This document shows positions 25,300 to 34,571 of a DNA stretch of 64,000 nucleotides, in pieces. Every line of letters starts with the position of its first letter. Position 1 is the first letter of the stretch. Made by a program: the position numbers and the translations under genes. A model generated the notes under the pieces. It was not told the origin of the DNA. It did no database searches and was given only the letters and a program-made list of their open reading frames with translations. This stretch comes from CAMDTE01 sp964504345 (GTDB lineage: Bacteria > Bacteroidota > Bacteroidia > Flavobacteriales > Schleiferiaceae): assembly GCA_964504345.1 (NCBI GenBank), contig CAZDDX010000002.1:62001-126000 (forward strand). The letters are read 5' to 3'.

Positions 25300-26325
25300 T
25301 TACAGATCCAAACCAACCCCGACTGTGTGAATACCACCGAAGGCGGTATTGGTCAAGCGGTAACCGTAATCCAAAGCGAACTTGGTGGTTGCGCCCATGG
25401 GCGTTTTGAAGGTAAAGCCCATAGCCGGGCCCGACAAAGCTTCCGTTGCCAATCCATCCAATCGGTTGTCGAAGAATGCATAACTGCCACGTACAAAAAA
25501 CTGATCGCGGAAATTGTATTGGCCACCTAAGGTAAATTGATCTTTTTTAAACGAATTGGAAATGAAGTTACCCGCAACCGTAACTTTCTGCTTTCCGGGC
25601 ATGCTGAAGTCTTTGGACAAACCAATAGCCAACTGCGTGGGCAATTCAAAAGCCTGCGCTCGTACATTGAACGTGTTAGCATAAGTACCCCAGTCCACGG
25701 GCATAACAACCGCCAAACCGTCTCCCTTGTAACCAAACGACGGACCAATGTTGCGCAAAGTGATTCCAAAACGGAAGTCGCGTGACTTTCCTGCTACGTA
25801 CTGAACACCTGCATCAAAGCACATTCCGGTAGCAGAAAGATTGGAAATGGACGAATTGTACAACTTGATGTTAACCCCGCCGTAAATATTGTCGGTAAAC
25901 ATTTGGGCATACGCAATGCCCAAAACCGAACTTCCTGGAGAATAAATTCCTGCTCCTCCGTCGGGCAAAGCCGTTGTGGTAACCTCAATATCACCGTAGT
26001 CGAAATTGGTTACGTGGATGCCCAAAACACCGTTGCGCGTTGGCGTAGCTAATGCCGCCGCATTCACTTGAATGCCCGATCCCTGCAACCATGTGGTGTT
26101 GGAGAAACCAGCCGTGAAGCTCTTGCCGGCGGCCAGACCTGCCACGTTTCCGTACATGGATTCGATACCCATCACGTTAGCGGTATTGCCTTCAGCCCAG
26201 CCAGCAGTGCGGGCCCATGGATTGATCAACAACTCCCCAGCGCCAGCAGAGCCAGAACGGGTAGGGTTTCCCGCCCAAGCGGTTGCTGCGGCGGTAAGTA
26301 CTAAAACAGCTAATGAACTTTTCAT
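25300..26325 (-). CDS. PorV/PorQ family outer-membrane protein (type IX secretion)
   Basis: 341 residues. Signal peptide MKSSLAVLVLTAAATAWAGN, then the family N-terminus ELLINPWARTAGWAEGNTAN, an M-x-x-N-x-A-G-L segment (MYGNVAGLAAG), repeated amphipathic beta strands and a C-terminal strand ending HTVGVGLDL. PorV (LptO) is the 14-strand barrel shuttle that hands type IX substrates to the attachment complex; PorQ is its homologue. ATG at 26325 is chosen over an upstream TTG. It begins 12 bases after the stop of the 1332-residue secreted protein, so a dedicated shuttle for that substrate is likely. Confidence 0.85.
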   Translation of the reverse strand: MKSSLAVLVLTAAATAWAGNPTRSGSAGAGELLINPWARTAGWAEGNTANVMGIESMYGNVAGLAAGKSFTAGFSNTTWLQGSGIQVNAAALATPTRNGVLGIHVTNFDYGDIEVTTTALPDGGAGIYSPGSSVLGIAYAQMFTDNIYGGVNIKLYNSSISNLSATGMCFDAGVQYVAGKSRDFRFGITLRNIGPSFGYKGDGLAVVMPVDWGTYANTFNVRAQAFELPTQLAIGLSKDFSMPGKQKVTVAGNFISNSFKKDQFTLGGQYNFRDQFFVRGSYAFFDNRLDGLATEALSGPAMGFTFKTPMGATTKFALDYGYRLTNTAFGGIHTVGVGLDL

Positions 26326-26337
26326 AATCAAATACTT

Positions 26338-29300
26338 TTAGAAGCCTGTCGGATCAAAAGGACGCATAGTGCCGAACCACTTGATGACTTTCTCACCAAT
26401 TCCGTCTGCCTTGATGTGGATAATATACACACCGCTAGCGATGGGCACGCCGTAGTTATTCTTCAAATCCCAAAACATCCACGTGTCGGTGTTGTCTTTG
26501 CGCAATGTGCGAACCAACGAACCGTCGGTTGTGTATACCGATACCACGCAATTCTCCGGCAGGTTGGTGATCTTCACCAAATTATCCAATTGTGAGCTTT
26601 CATAGGCACTTTGGGACAAGTACGGGTTGGGAACAACACGGATGGCGTCCAAAGCACTCACTGCGACGGGGTTAATTCCCTTACCCGTTGCCAGCCCGAC
26701 GGTGCTGAACAAGTATTTGGGATTTCCACTGTTTGAATTGTCTACAACCAATTTCTCGTAAGGACGAGCCGTACGGATGCGCACACGCAAATCAGACGGC
26801 ATGTTGGAATACAAATCCAAACCGTCGAACTGCGGTTGAACCATGCCCAAGGAACACCACATGATCGAACGCGTAAACGTTTGGCGGTTGGTTCCGGTAG
26901 CGATGTTGGTGATCTCGGCGTACAAGGGGTGCGCCGTTGGATCATCTCCTTTGTACGAAAGATCAACAATACTGGTACCCTTGCGAACCGTTGGGGCAAA
27001 CACGTAAATATAGTGTTGGCCACCGAAGCGGAATCCGCCGGTCACGGGATCTTGCGGGAAAACTCGTTCGCGAGAAGTTGGGTTGAACTTCATGTCACCA
27101 CCGTTGTCCGACAGCATCCAGCTGTTCTCGCCAAAGGCCATATTCAAGCGGGTTCCTGTTTCCACATTGATCGCATAACCAGGGAAATAACTCCAGCCAA
27201 TAGTGCTGCTGGGCACCAACTGACCGTTGCTCTTGTCCCAACCGGTTGCCTTGCGCAAAGTGAACTTGGACGCACCGCCTTGCGTCAATGCCTCATCTTC
27301 GCCCATTTCAAAAACGGGAACACGCGTCCATTTAGCAGGGTCCTTCGAAAAGACTACATCAACGCTTTGCAGGTTTTTGGGTTCTAAACGCAAAGACACT
27401 TGCATGGCTGAATCCGCTGGACCCATACCGTAAACTGTAGTGCCTTCCGGAGTACCACGACCGATGGAACTTACGTAGTAGAAAGGTGCCCAAGTACCGC
27501 CCAAGATAGTTTCGAAGAATCCTTTGGGGTCGTTGGGAATGTCCTTGTAGAACTTCGCCGGAGCAGCAGTTGCCAAATCATTGGGTCCGGCCAAAATCCA
27601 GTTGTACGGGCTGTAGCTGTCGTCGTCCGCAACACCCTTGTACCAAGCTTTGGTGGGGTCTGAGTACACGAGCTCGCTGTTCAATAAACCGCCGTTGCGG
27701 ATGCCGTCCTCGTCCAAACCAGGTGCTTCTACATCTGCAATCTCAACAGACATTCCCAATTCCGGAACGATTTGTTCGTTGATCAACTTAATGGAAGTCA
27801 TTGAGTTGGCAATAACTTCACCGGTTGCCTTGTCCTGAATTGACCAACGTGCATTGCCGCCCACACCGTCAAAAATCAAGTAGTATTCACCCTCAGGAAC
27901 ATTCAATGGATCGACGACTTTAACGTTAACCGGGCCGTAGCCACCCAAGTACTTGGGGTTGGGCATGTAGCCGTTTGCGAAAACGGTAGAAAGAATTTCG
28001 CTCTCACTTGCTGGATCCAGTTGCATGGAGCTTCCTCCGTTGCCCAACCCTTCCATTCGAGTGATTGGCGGCTTGAATCCGTAGAAACTGTTGGCAACCG
28101 TGCCTCCTGCCTCACTGGAGAACTTGTGCGGAATTCCAACATAGCGCTTTACGTTGTTCCGGCCCGCCAAGAACGGACGGCGCTGACCGTCGGAACCGGT
28201 CGATGGATTGTACGGAGCGTATTCGTTGTAAGCGTATGCCACCACGGTAAAGTAGTACTCTTTGTGGTTCACAAAACGACGGTCTTGACCCGTTGCGAAG
28301 GCATCTTCGGACAATTTGAACGACAGTTTAATGCCTTCGTTGTTCGCATTCAGGGTCATGTCTTGAGGAACTACCAAATCCAAGGTTGGATCCAATTCCC
28401 AGTTGATCATGCGCGCCACGCCGTTCTTGATGTCGCACTGCGCTACCAACTTCGCCTGGGAAGGATCGTAGCGGTCACCAATGGAGGAGTTCTTGCTCTT
28501 CAATTGGAAAATCTGGAAGCCTTCAAACTTGTAGGTATTGTTGGCGTTCCGAATCAGCGGATCAATTTCTTCATAGTCCAAGGACTGGTTGTTTGCTCCT
28601 TCGCGGTAGCTCATCATAAGGATGAGCTCACGATCCATCTCCTGGATGGTCAAATCCGGAGCGTCCGGGCCGTTCAAGATTTGGAAACAGTTGTCAAACA
28701 ACGCCTGCGCCTTGTCGTCCGCAATAATGACCTTGTCTACAGAAGCAAATAGGCCTTGCCTGTTGTATTCGCGCTCCCAAACCACACCGGTCGTGATGAA
28801 GTTAACCGCACCGGGAGCCAAGGAGAACGGACCTGCATTGTGCAAGCCGCGCTTGTCCTGCTTGTTGTCCGGGGACTCAAACCAGTTAAGAGGCGCTTTT
28901 GGGTCGTTTTGCAAGGTGGTATCAAACGTATTGCCTGGGTAGGCAAATTTGGTAGCTAAGCCGGTACCGTCTTGGGTAAAACCGTCTCCGTTGGAGGTGT
29001 TGCCGGGACCGCTTGGGTTCTCTACCACCAACGGGTTGCCGTTCCGCCAGCGGGACTGCATGTAGTTGTAGAATTCGGAAGCGTTCCGCGGATCACCGGT
29101 GGCTGCGTTACCGGCGTTGTAGTACATGAAACCGGACATGATGATCCGTTCGTTCAAACCGGTAGCAGGATTCTCGGGCTGGCAAACACCGTTGGCGTCG
29201 CGCACACCGTCCACACAACCGTCGCGGTCGTTGTCTAAGCCGTCAAAGTAGTCTGCGAAAGGACCTTGGAAAAAGTCCATCGCCACGGAAGGTGGGTTGA

Positions 29301-30336
29301 ACCCGTACCCAATGGGGCCTTCGTCGTTGTTGTCAGCGTTGTAAACATAACCCAAACCGCGGGGAATATCGCAACCGATGATGTCGTCCGTGTAGTTGCC
29401 TAAATCTGGGTCAAACCAAGTGGAGAAGTAGGTATTCGTCAACCGGAACGTAGACTTGTTTAAGATGCGGTAGTTGTTGAAGGTCATGTTGTTGATCTCG
29501 TCGTTCGTGTTGAAGGCAAAGGCCTGCGCACGAATTTCAAAACCCAACGCACCCGCACTCGTCTCGGTGTGGACGTTACCGCGGTCGTTGTACACCCACC
29601 ACAGGGTCATGTCGCCGTAGAGGACGTCCGTTTCTTTTTTGCGGCAATCAAACGCACGATCAAAATCGTACGCGGGGTAGTCCTCCAAAGGATCGTAGCG
29701 GTTGTCGCCGTCCAAGTCGATGAACGGTGCCAAAGTGTAGGGAAGATCTCCGTCTACACCGTGCGCAGGCCATTCCAAAATGATTTCTGGGATGCTGCCT
29801 TCGTACCCGGGAAATTTCTCACCAGGGTTGCAATCGGGATCGTTCTTGCACAACAACCACGCGCGGTGAAGATCCACCTGCTCACGGTAAATGATCCAGT
29901 GGCGATCGTACTTGTCGCAAATGTCTTTATTGACGGAAGCCAAGCCGTCTGTAGAAAGCGGGCCGGGCCAGAAGTCGTTACCGCGCGAGCGGTAGGTCAT
30001 GGCCGCTAACTTCAGCTGGCCACCCTCATCAAGACCGCCCAACCACAGCGCACCCGCAAACATGGAGTGTCGGTTAGACCCCTTCGGAATTTCGTAACGC
30101 GCGGTGTTCAAATCCCACCACATGTCGCCACCACCCATGATGGTGGTGCGAACGTTGTTCAAATCCAAATCCGTCTGTGCTCGCGAGGGTTGGCACAATT
30201 CCTCAACGGTTTTGTTGGAACGAACCTTTTTGCCCGACTGTGCACCTACGGCTTCACCGGGGCGAGCATGGCTCATCGAGGTTAATCCTACTGCCAAGGC
30301 GGCAGCCAAAATACCTTTATTCAGCAACTTGTTCAT
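26338..30336 (-). CDS. Very large secreted protein with C-terminal type IX-like sorting domain
   Basis: 1332 residues from ATG 30336 (a GTG six codons upstream is possible). Signal peptide MNKLLNKGILAAALAVGLTS then cleavage near SHA. The body is rich in Asn, Asp, Gly, Tyr and Trp. Two acidic loops look like calcium-binding repeats: PFIDLDGDNRYDPLEDYP near residue 210 and GLDNDRDGCVDGVRDANGVC near 370, the latter like thrombospondin type 3. The last 90 residues form a FlgD-like/Por-type beta domain (VVPNPYLSQSAYESS, VSVYTTDGSLVRTLRKDN, GVYIIHIKADGIGEKVIKW). It sits between a SusC-like receptor and a PorV-like protein in one operon. Function unknown; surface-attached or secreted by the type IX system is inferred. 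Confidence 0.8.
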   Translation of the reverse strand: MNKLLNKGILAAALAVGLTSMSHARPGEAVGAQSGKKVRSNKTVEELCQPSRAQTDLDLNNVRTTIMGGGDMWWDLNTARYEIPKGSNRHSMFAGALWLGGLDEGGQLKLAAMTYRSRGNDFWPGPLSTDGLASVNKDICDKYDRHWIIYREQVDLHRAWLLCKNDPDCNPGEKFPGYEGSIPEIILEWPAHGVDGDLPYTLAPFIDLDGDNRYDPLEDYPAYDFDRAFDCRKKETDVLYGDMTLWWVYNDRGNVHTETSAGALGFEIRAQAFAFNTNDEINNMTFNNYRILNKSTFRLTNTYFSTWFDPDLGNYTDDIIGCDIPRGLGYVYNADNNDEGPIGYGFNPPSVAMDFFQGPFADYFDGLDNDRDGCVDGVRDANGVCQPENPATGLNERIIMSGFMYYNAGNAATGDPRNASEFYNYMQSRWRNGNPLVVENPSGPGNTSNGDGFTQDGTGLATKFAYPGNTFDTTLQNDPKAPLNWFESPDNKQDKRGLHNAGPFSLAPGAVNFITTGVVWEREYNRQGLFASVDKVIIADDKAQALFDNCFQILNGPDAPDLTIQEMDRELILMMSYREGANNQSLDYEEIDPLIRNANNTYKFEGFQIFQLKSKNSSIGDRYDPSQAKLVAQCDIKNGVARMINWELDPTLDLVVPQDMTLNANNEGIKLSFKLSEDAFATGQDRRFVNHKEYYFTVVAYAYNEYAPYNPSTGSDGQRRPFLAGRNNVKRYVGIPHKFSSEAGGTVANSFYGFKPPITRMEGLGNGGSSMQLDPASESEILSTVFANGYMPNPKYLGGYGPVNVKVVDPLNVPEGEYYLIFDGVGGNARWSIQDKATGEVIANSMTSIKLINEQIVPELGMSVEIADVEAPGLDEDGIRNGGLLNSELVYSDPTKAWYKGVADDDSYSPYNWILAGPNDLATAAPAKFYKDIPNDPKGFFETILGGTWAPFYYVSSIGRGTPEGTTVYGMGPADSAMQVSLRLEPKNLQSVDVVFSKDPAKWTRVPVFEMGEDEALTQGGASKFTLRKATGWDKSNGQLVPSSTIGWSYFPGYAINVETGTRLNMAFGENSWMLSDNGGDMKFNPTSRERVFPQDPVTGGFRFGGQHYIYVFAPTVRKGTSIVDLSYKGDDPTAHPLYAEITNIATGTNRQTFTRSIMWCSLGMVQPQFDGLDLYSNMPSDLRVRIRTARPYEKLVVDNSNSGNPKYLFSTVGLATGKGINPVAVSALDAIRVVPNPYLSQSAYESSQLDNLVKITNLPENCVVSVYTTDGSLVRTLRKDNTDTWMFWDLKNNYGVPIASGVYIIHIKADGIGEKVIKWFGTMRPFDPTGF

Positions 30337-30360
30337 AATTTTCAAACTATTCACTGTCTA

Positions 30361-33300
30361 TTAGAATCCGAAACGAATGCCCAAACGGACGCGGCGAGGC
30401 AACGAGAAATTGAAGGGGCTCACCATGGCGATGTTGTACAAATCGGTAAACGACTGTGCGTCGGTGGTGAACAGGATGCCCTGTTGGCCCTGGGGCGAGG
30501 ACAAGTAGCCGTCGTCGGAAGGAGATCCGGTGAAAGCGTAGGCGTTTAAAACGTTCAACTGATTCAATACGTTCAGGACCTGAACGTACACTTCAAAGTT
30601 TTTGCGGTTATCGGCGCCGAAGTACCACACCTTGTTCGCGGTCATGTCCACCTTGCTCTGCCAAGGCAAGCGAGAGCCGTTCAACAAGCCCACGACGGGT
30701 GCACTGGCTTCGGTGAGCGACGTAGCGCGATCGCGGCGAGAGTAAGGTGTGCCGGATTGCGCAGTGGCCAAGATGTTGATGCCCGCATTGGCGAATACTT
30801 TCTTATCGAACCAAATGGGGCCGTTGTAGGCCGCACCGTCTTGGAAACGGAAGTCGATGTTGGCGGCAAAGTTGTGGCGAACGTCAAAATCCAAAGGCTG
30901 GATGTAACGCAAGTTCGGCTGACCGGAACGAGCCAAGGCAATGCCGGAGTTGGCACCGGAACCAGTACCGTCGGCGTAGGAAAGGGTGTAGTTGGCGTAG
31001 GCCAAGATGTTGCCCGTACGGCGCAAGTCGTATTGGAAGGAGAAGCCCTTCGCCGTGGTGAAGTCTCGGTTTCCGTAGGTAATGTACGTACGGGGGTAGG
31101 CCTCTGTTACGGATACGGACTGAATCAAGTCGCGGTATTCGCGGTAGAAGGCGTTAATTTTCAAAGCAGAGCGGTCGTTCAGCTTCTGGCGGAAACCAAT
31201 CTCGTACTCCGTTTGCTTTTGCGGCTTGAGGTCCGGATTGGCAATTGTTGCAGATCCGTACTCCAGGTTCACGTAGTTGATGGGGTTGAAGCGGGTGTTT
31301 TCGTTCGGGCGTTGCACCAACAAATCGTAGTGTGCAAAGAATTCAGCAGATCCGCTGATGGGGAACTGGAACGAAATACGTGGAGAAACCGTCACCTGGG
31401 GATCGTAATCCTTAAAGGAGTTTGCGTTCAGAACCGGCTGACCGTCCACCCAAGATCCGTCGTTGATGATCCAAGGCTTGGCCTGTCCACCGGACAAATC
31501 GGAAATTTCCTTTGGGTTCAACTGGGGAGAACCGTCGGCATTGAACCAATCGAACTCCTTGCGGTATCCGGTGATGCGCTTGGGGTTGTTGATGTTGTCC
31601 ACGTACACCACGGCTTCGTCTGCCATGGATTCTGGAATGTTGGCAACCCACGGGTAGTTGTCTGCCATAGCGCGAGCCTCACCGACGGTGTAGGCGGGGT
31701 ACAACGAGAAGGCATCCTTCAAAACGGGCTGGTTGGCGTCGTAGCGATCTACGCGCACACCCAGGTTGAAGAACAAGTCCTTGTACGTAAACTGATCCTG
31801 AATGTATCCGGCCATATAAATGGGCTGGAATGCCGGGATGGGGTACGTTTTGTTGCCCGCAGCATCGCGCTTGTTGAAGAAGTCGGTGATGGTGGGATTA
31901 AACGTTTGGGGAGAGCCGTCGAAGTTGTATCCGAAGTAGCTCACGTACGCACCAGCGCCAAAGTTGTTCAACTCCTGAGCGCTGAACATGTCCAAGCTGA
32001 ATAGGGAAGGATCGTAGGAGTCTATGTCCAGTAAATCAGATCCATTGGGATCCAGACCCAATTTGCGGCGCATGTTGCGGTCAAACGTACGCGGCTTAGT
32101 GGCGTCAAAAGCTTGGGGATAGTTGATGGTGTCTTGAAATACACCGTCTTGGTAAACGGCCTGCGGACGGGTCAAATCCAATTCACGGATGGCGTCGTTC
32201 TGCAGACCGCGCATGAGGGTCCACAGTCCGTAGCCGCCCACGCTGAAGGCACGATCAATCCGCTGTTCGTACTCCAAACCGGCCACCAATTGGTGTCCTT
32301 TGATTTCAAAGTTGGTGGAGGCTGTGACCCGGAACTGATCGTTCTGGAAGTAGCTGTAGTTGGCGGTTACCGTACCCACGTTGTTGAACAAGCTGTAAAT
32401 ACCGTTCGGGGACTGGCCGTTGAGCAAACCTCCACCTTGGCGAATGTTCTCCAAGTTGCGAACGCCGGTGCGGAGCAAACCTTGGCGAACCAAATCGTAG
32501 TAGGTTTGGGTGTAGTTGGCGAGAACTGGATTGTACTGAGAACCCTCAAAACGTACGTTGGTATCCAAATTCAGCAGCTGACGCCAGCCGGTGAGACCAG
32601 AAACTTGATCGAAACCGTATCCGTACAAACGCGAACGCTCCGTGGTGAAGGTACCGATGTGGCCGTACTGGAAAATATTGTCGCGCAAGCGGGGATCCCA
32701 GGTGCGGCCGAAGTTGCGCGTAAAGTCAACTTGTACCGTGTAATAAGCGTTGCGAATAAGATCTCCCTCTTCTCCGGAACCAAAGTTTTGCGTGAATCGG
32801 GCGTAGGCCGAAACGTCGCGGTTCATGGAGTTGCTGTTGTTGTCCCAGTTGGTCAAGGCATTGGAGAAGCCGCCGTTCATGCGGTCGTTCCAAATAAAGC
32901 GACCGCCCAAAACAACGCCGGTGGTTTTGCTGGGCTTGATGTTGATGTTGTACGTTGCGCGGAATTCGTTGGAGCGAACGTTCAAACGCGCGGGGATGGT
33001 TTCCAAAGAATCGCGACGCAGCAACTCTCCTGCTTGAATGGTTCCCAAGCCGGTGGCGGTTGGGATCAACGGACGATCTTGCAAACGTGCCAATACGTCT
33101 TCTTTAACACGGTATACGCCTGTTGCGTACGGGCGACCGTCTTTGTTGAATTCGTATTCCGTTGAAAGCAAAAAGCCTACCACCGCACGACCGTCCTTAT
33201 TCTTGATGATGGGACCACCGGCCGTAAACGAACCCAGGTTGTATCCGTAGGGGTCAATGAATTGAGAGGTTACGTATTCTCCTGCACCGAAGTAGCGAGA

Positions 33301-33984
33301 AGATGGACCGCGCGTGGTGGTGGAGATAACCCCACCCGTAACGTCACCGTAAATGGCGGGCGTACCGCCTGTGATGACTTCCGTGGTTTGGATGGCGTCG
33401 CGCGGGAGGTTGATGCTTCCCCGCACCTTAATACCGTCGATGAATACCTGGTTGCCGTTCTCTCGACCTCCCCGAAAGGACACTCCACCGGTGGCTTCGT
33501 TCGTCACAACAGAGGCAGACATTTGCAAAAGACCTGTCAATCCACGCTGTGGAAGGTTACGGATGACTTCTTGGTCAAAGGTTTGAGCCGTTTTACCGGT
33601 CTCTACCAAGGGCGCCTCGTACTTTGCTTTTACCGTGACAACGTCCAATTCGTTGGTTTTCTCGGTCATTTTAACCGTCAATACCAACGGACGACCCGAA
33701 GGAACTTTGGCGCCGCCCAATTCGTAGGGTTGCATGCCAAAGGCTTCAATGCGGATGGTATACGAGCCTTCGTCCACCGGAGAAATGGAGAAATTGCCAT
33801 CAAAGTCGGTCTTGCCTTGTGCTTCAACGACTTTACCGTCCATGACTTTGACGATGGCGTTGGGAATTCCGTCGCCTGATTTGCGTTCCGACACGTTTCC
33901 TTTGACGGAACCGGGACGTGATTGTGCCCAAACGGTTGTTGATGCAACCAGTAGGGAGAGTCCGAAGAGGATCAGTTTGCGCAT
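30361..33984 (-). CDS. Large SusC-like TonB-dependent receptor
   Basis: 1207 residues. Signal peptide MRKLILFGLSLLVASTTVWA, a carboxypeptidase-regulatory-like domain (about 22-105: SVKGNVSERKSGDGIPNAIV, DFDGNFSISPVDEGSYTIRI), plug (VIRNLPQRGLTGLLQMSASV, VSFRGGRENGNQVFIDGIKV) and a large barrel ending RVRLGIRFGF. The ATG at 33984 is required by the signal peptide; the frame is open 66 codons further upstream. First gene of a three-gene operon with the secreted protein (24 bases on) and the PorV/PorQ protein. No SusD follows, so this is not a glycan-utilisation pair. Confidence 0.92.
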   Translation of the reverse strand: MRKLILFGLSLLVASTTVWAQSRPGSVKGNVSERKSGDGIPNAIVKVMDGKVVEAQGKTDFDGNFSISPVDEGSYTIRIEAFGMQPYELGGAKVPSGRPLVLTVKMTEKTNELDVVTVKAKYEAPLVETGKTAQTFDQEVIRNLPQRGLTGLLQMSASVVTNEATGGVSFRGGRENGNQVFIDGIKVRGSINLPRDAIQTTEVITGGTPAIYGDVTGGVISTTTRGPSSRYFGAGEYVTSQFIDPYGYNLGSFTAGGPIIKNKDGRAVVGFLLSTEYEFNKDGRPYATGVYRVKEDVLARLQDRPLIPTATGLGTIQAGELLRRDSLETIPARLNVRSNEFRATYNINIKPSKTTGVVLGGRFIWNDRMNGGFSNALTNWDNNSNSMNRDVSAYARFTQNFGSGEEGDLIRNAYYTVQVDFTRNFGRTWDPRLRDNIFQYGHIGTFTTERSRLYGYGFDQVSGLTGWRQLLNLDTNVRFEGSQYNPVLANYTQTYYDLVRQGLLRTGVRNLENIRQGGGLLNGQSPNGIYSLFNNVGTVTANYSYFQNDQFRVTASTNFEIKGHQLVAGLEYEQRIDRAFSVGGYGLWTLMRGLQNDAIRELDLTRPQAVYQDGVFQDTINYPQAFDATKPRTFDRNMRRKLGLDPNGSDLLDIDSYDPSLFSLDMFSAQELNNFGAGAYVSYFGYNFDGSPQTFNPTITDFFNKRDAAGNKTYPIPAFQPIYMAGYIQDQFTYKDLFFNLGVRVDRYDANQPVLKDAFSLYPAYTVGEARAMADNYPWVANIPESMADEAVVYVDNINNPKRITGYRKEFDWFNADGSPQLNPKEISDLSGGQAKPWIINDGSWVDGQPVLNANSFKDYDPQVTVSPRISFQFPISGSAEFFAHYDLLVQRPNENTRFNPINYVNLEYGSATIANPDLKPQKQTEYEIGFRQKLNDRSALKINAFYREYRDLIQSVSVTEAYPRTYITYGNRDFTTAKGFSFQYDLRRTGNILAYANYTLSYADGTGSGANSGIALARSGQPNLRYIQPLDFDVRHNFAANIDFRFQDGAAYNGPIWFDKKVFANAGINILATAQSGTPYSRRDRATSLTEASAPVVGLLNGSRLPWQSKVDMTANKVWYFGADNRKNFEVYVQVLNVLNQLNVLNAYAFTGSPSDDGYLSSPQGQQGILFTTDAQSFTDLYNIAMVSPFNFSLPRRVRLGIRFGF

Positions 33985-34075
33985 AGGTATGCTGGCTTTG
34001 ATCTTTATAGAGGGGTATACGAAAGGGCTAAAATAACGATAGTTTGCGTTATGTTTACCATAGGTTAAGAAGAAA

Positions 34076-34519
34076 ATGAACGGCCACATGCATCGAATTG
34101 TTTTGTATTTATTTGCAATAAGCACATTATTCATCAGTTGCGGCGACCGCAATCCACATCCGGTGCCGTACGTGCCGGTCAACGAGGTGGTTTATTTGTC
34201 TACGCCGTCGGGTTATGCGCTGCAGTTTGTGGGCGGTACAGTAGTCCTTCCGGACGCCGGAGTGCGCGGGATTGTGGTGTACCGCAGAACGCTGCAAGGA
34301 AATGTGGACGATTTTGCCGTACTGGACCTGTGTTGCCCGAACCATCTGGAAGCCGGTTGTGGCTTGGAACTGGAGGACAATTTATACGCGGTATGCCCGT
34401 GCGACGGTCAGCGCTTCTTGCTCTTTGACGGCCAACCGCTGGACGGGAACACCACCTACCCCCTTTTGCCTTATCGGATTTCCTACGACGGCAACGCTTT
34501 GCGCATTCGCAACCGGTAA
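34076..34519 (+). CDS. Lipoprotein with degenerate Rieske-like domain
   Basis: 147 residues; lipoprotein signal with Cys22 in LFISC. Residues 45-145 follow the Rieske fold order: a beta sheet, then DLCCPNHLEAGC (residues 85-95) and AVCPCDGQRFLLFDGQPLDG (105-124), ending in YPLLPYRISYDG. The second motif is CPCDG where a true Rieske cluster has C-P-x-H-G, and the first has C-C-P-N-H instead of C-x-H, so a normal 2Fe-2S site is unlikely; Cys86, Cys87, Cys95, Cys107 and Cys109 could bind a metal. Divergent from the large TonB receptor. Confidence 0.65.
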   Translation: MNGHMHRIVLYLFAISTLFISCGDRNPHPVPYVPVNEVVYLSTPSGYALQFVGGTVVLPDAGVRGIVVYRRTLQGNVDDFAVLDLCCPNHLEAGCGLELEDNLYAVCPCDGQRFLLFDGQPLDGNTTYPLLPYRISYDGNALRIRNR

Positions 34520-34571
34520 ATGACTTCTCAACCGCCAAACGTGGGTGGTATGCCGTTTCGACTAGGGGTAT

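Noticed and set aside
30757..32004. 415-codon open frame on the plus strand inside the large receptor
   Set aside because: Shadow of the minus-strand SusC-like receptor; Val/Gly/Arg-rich with no signal peptide or recognisable motif.
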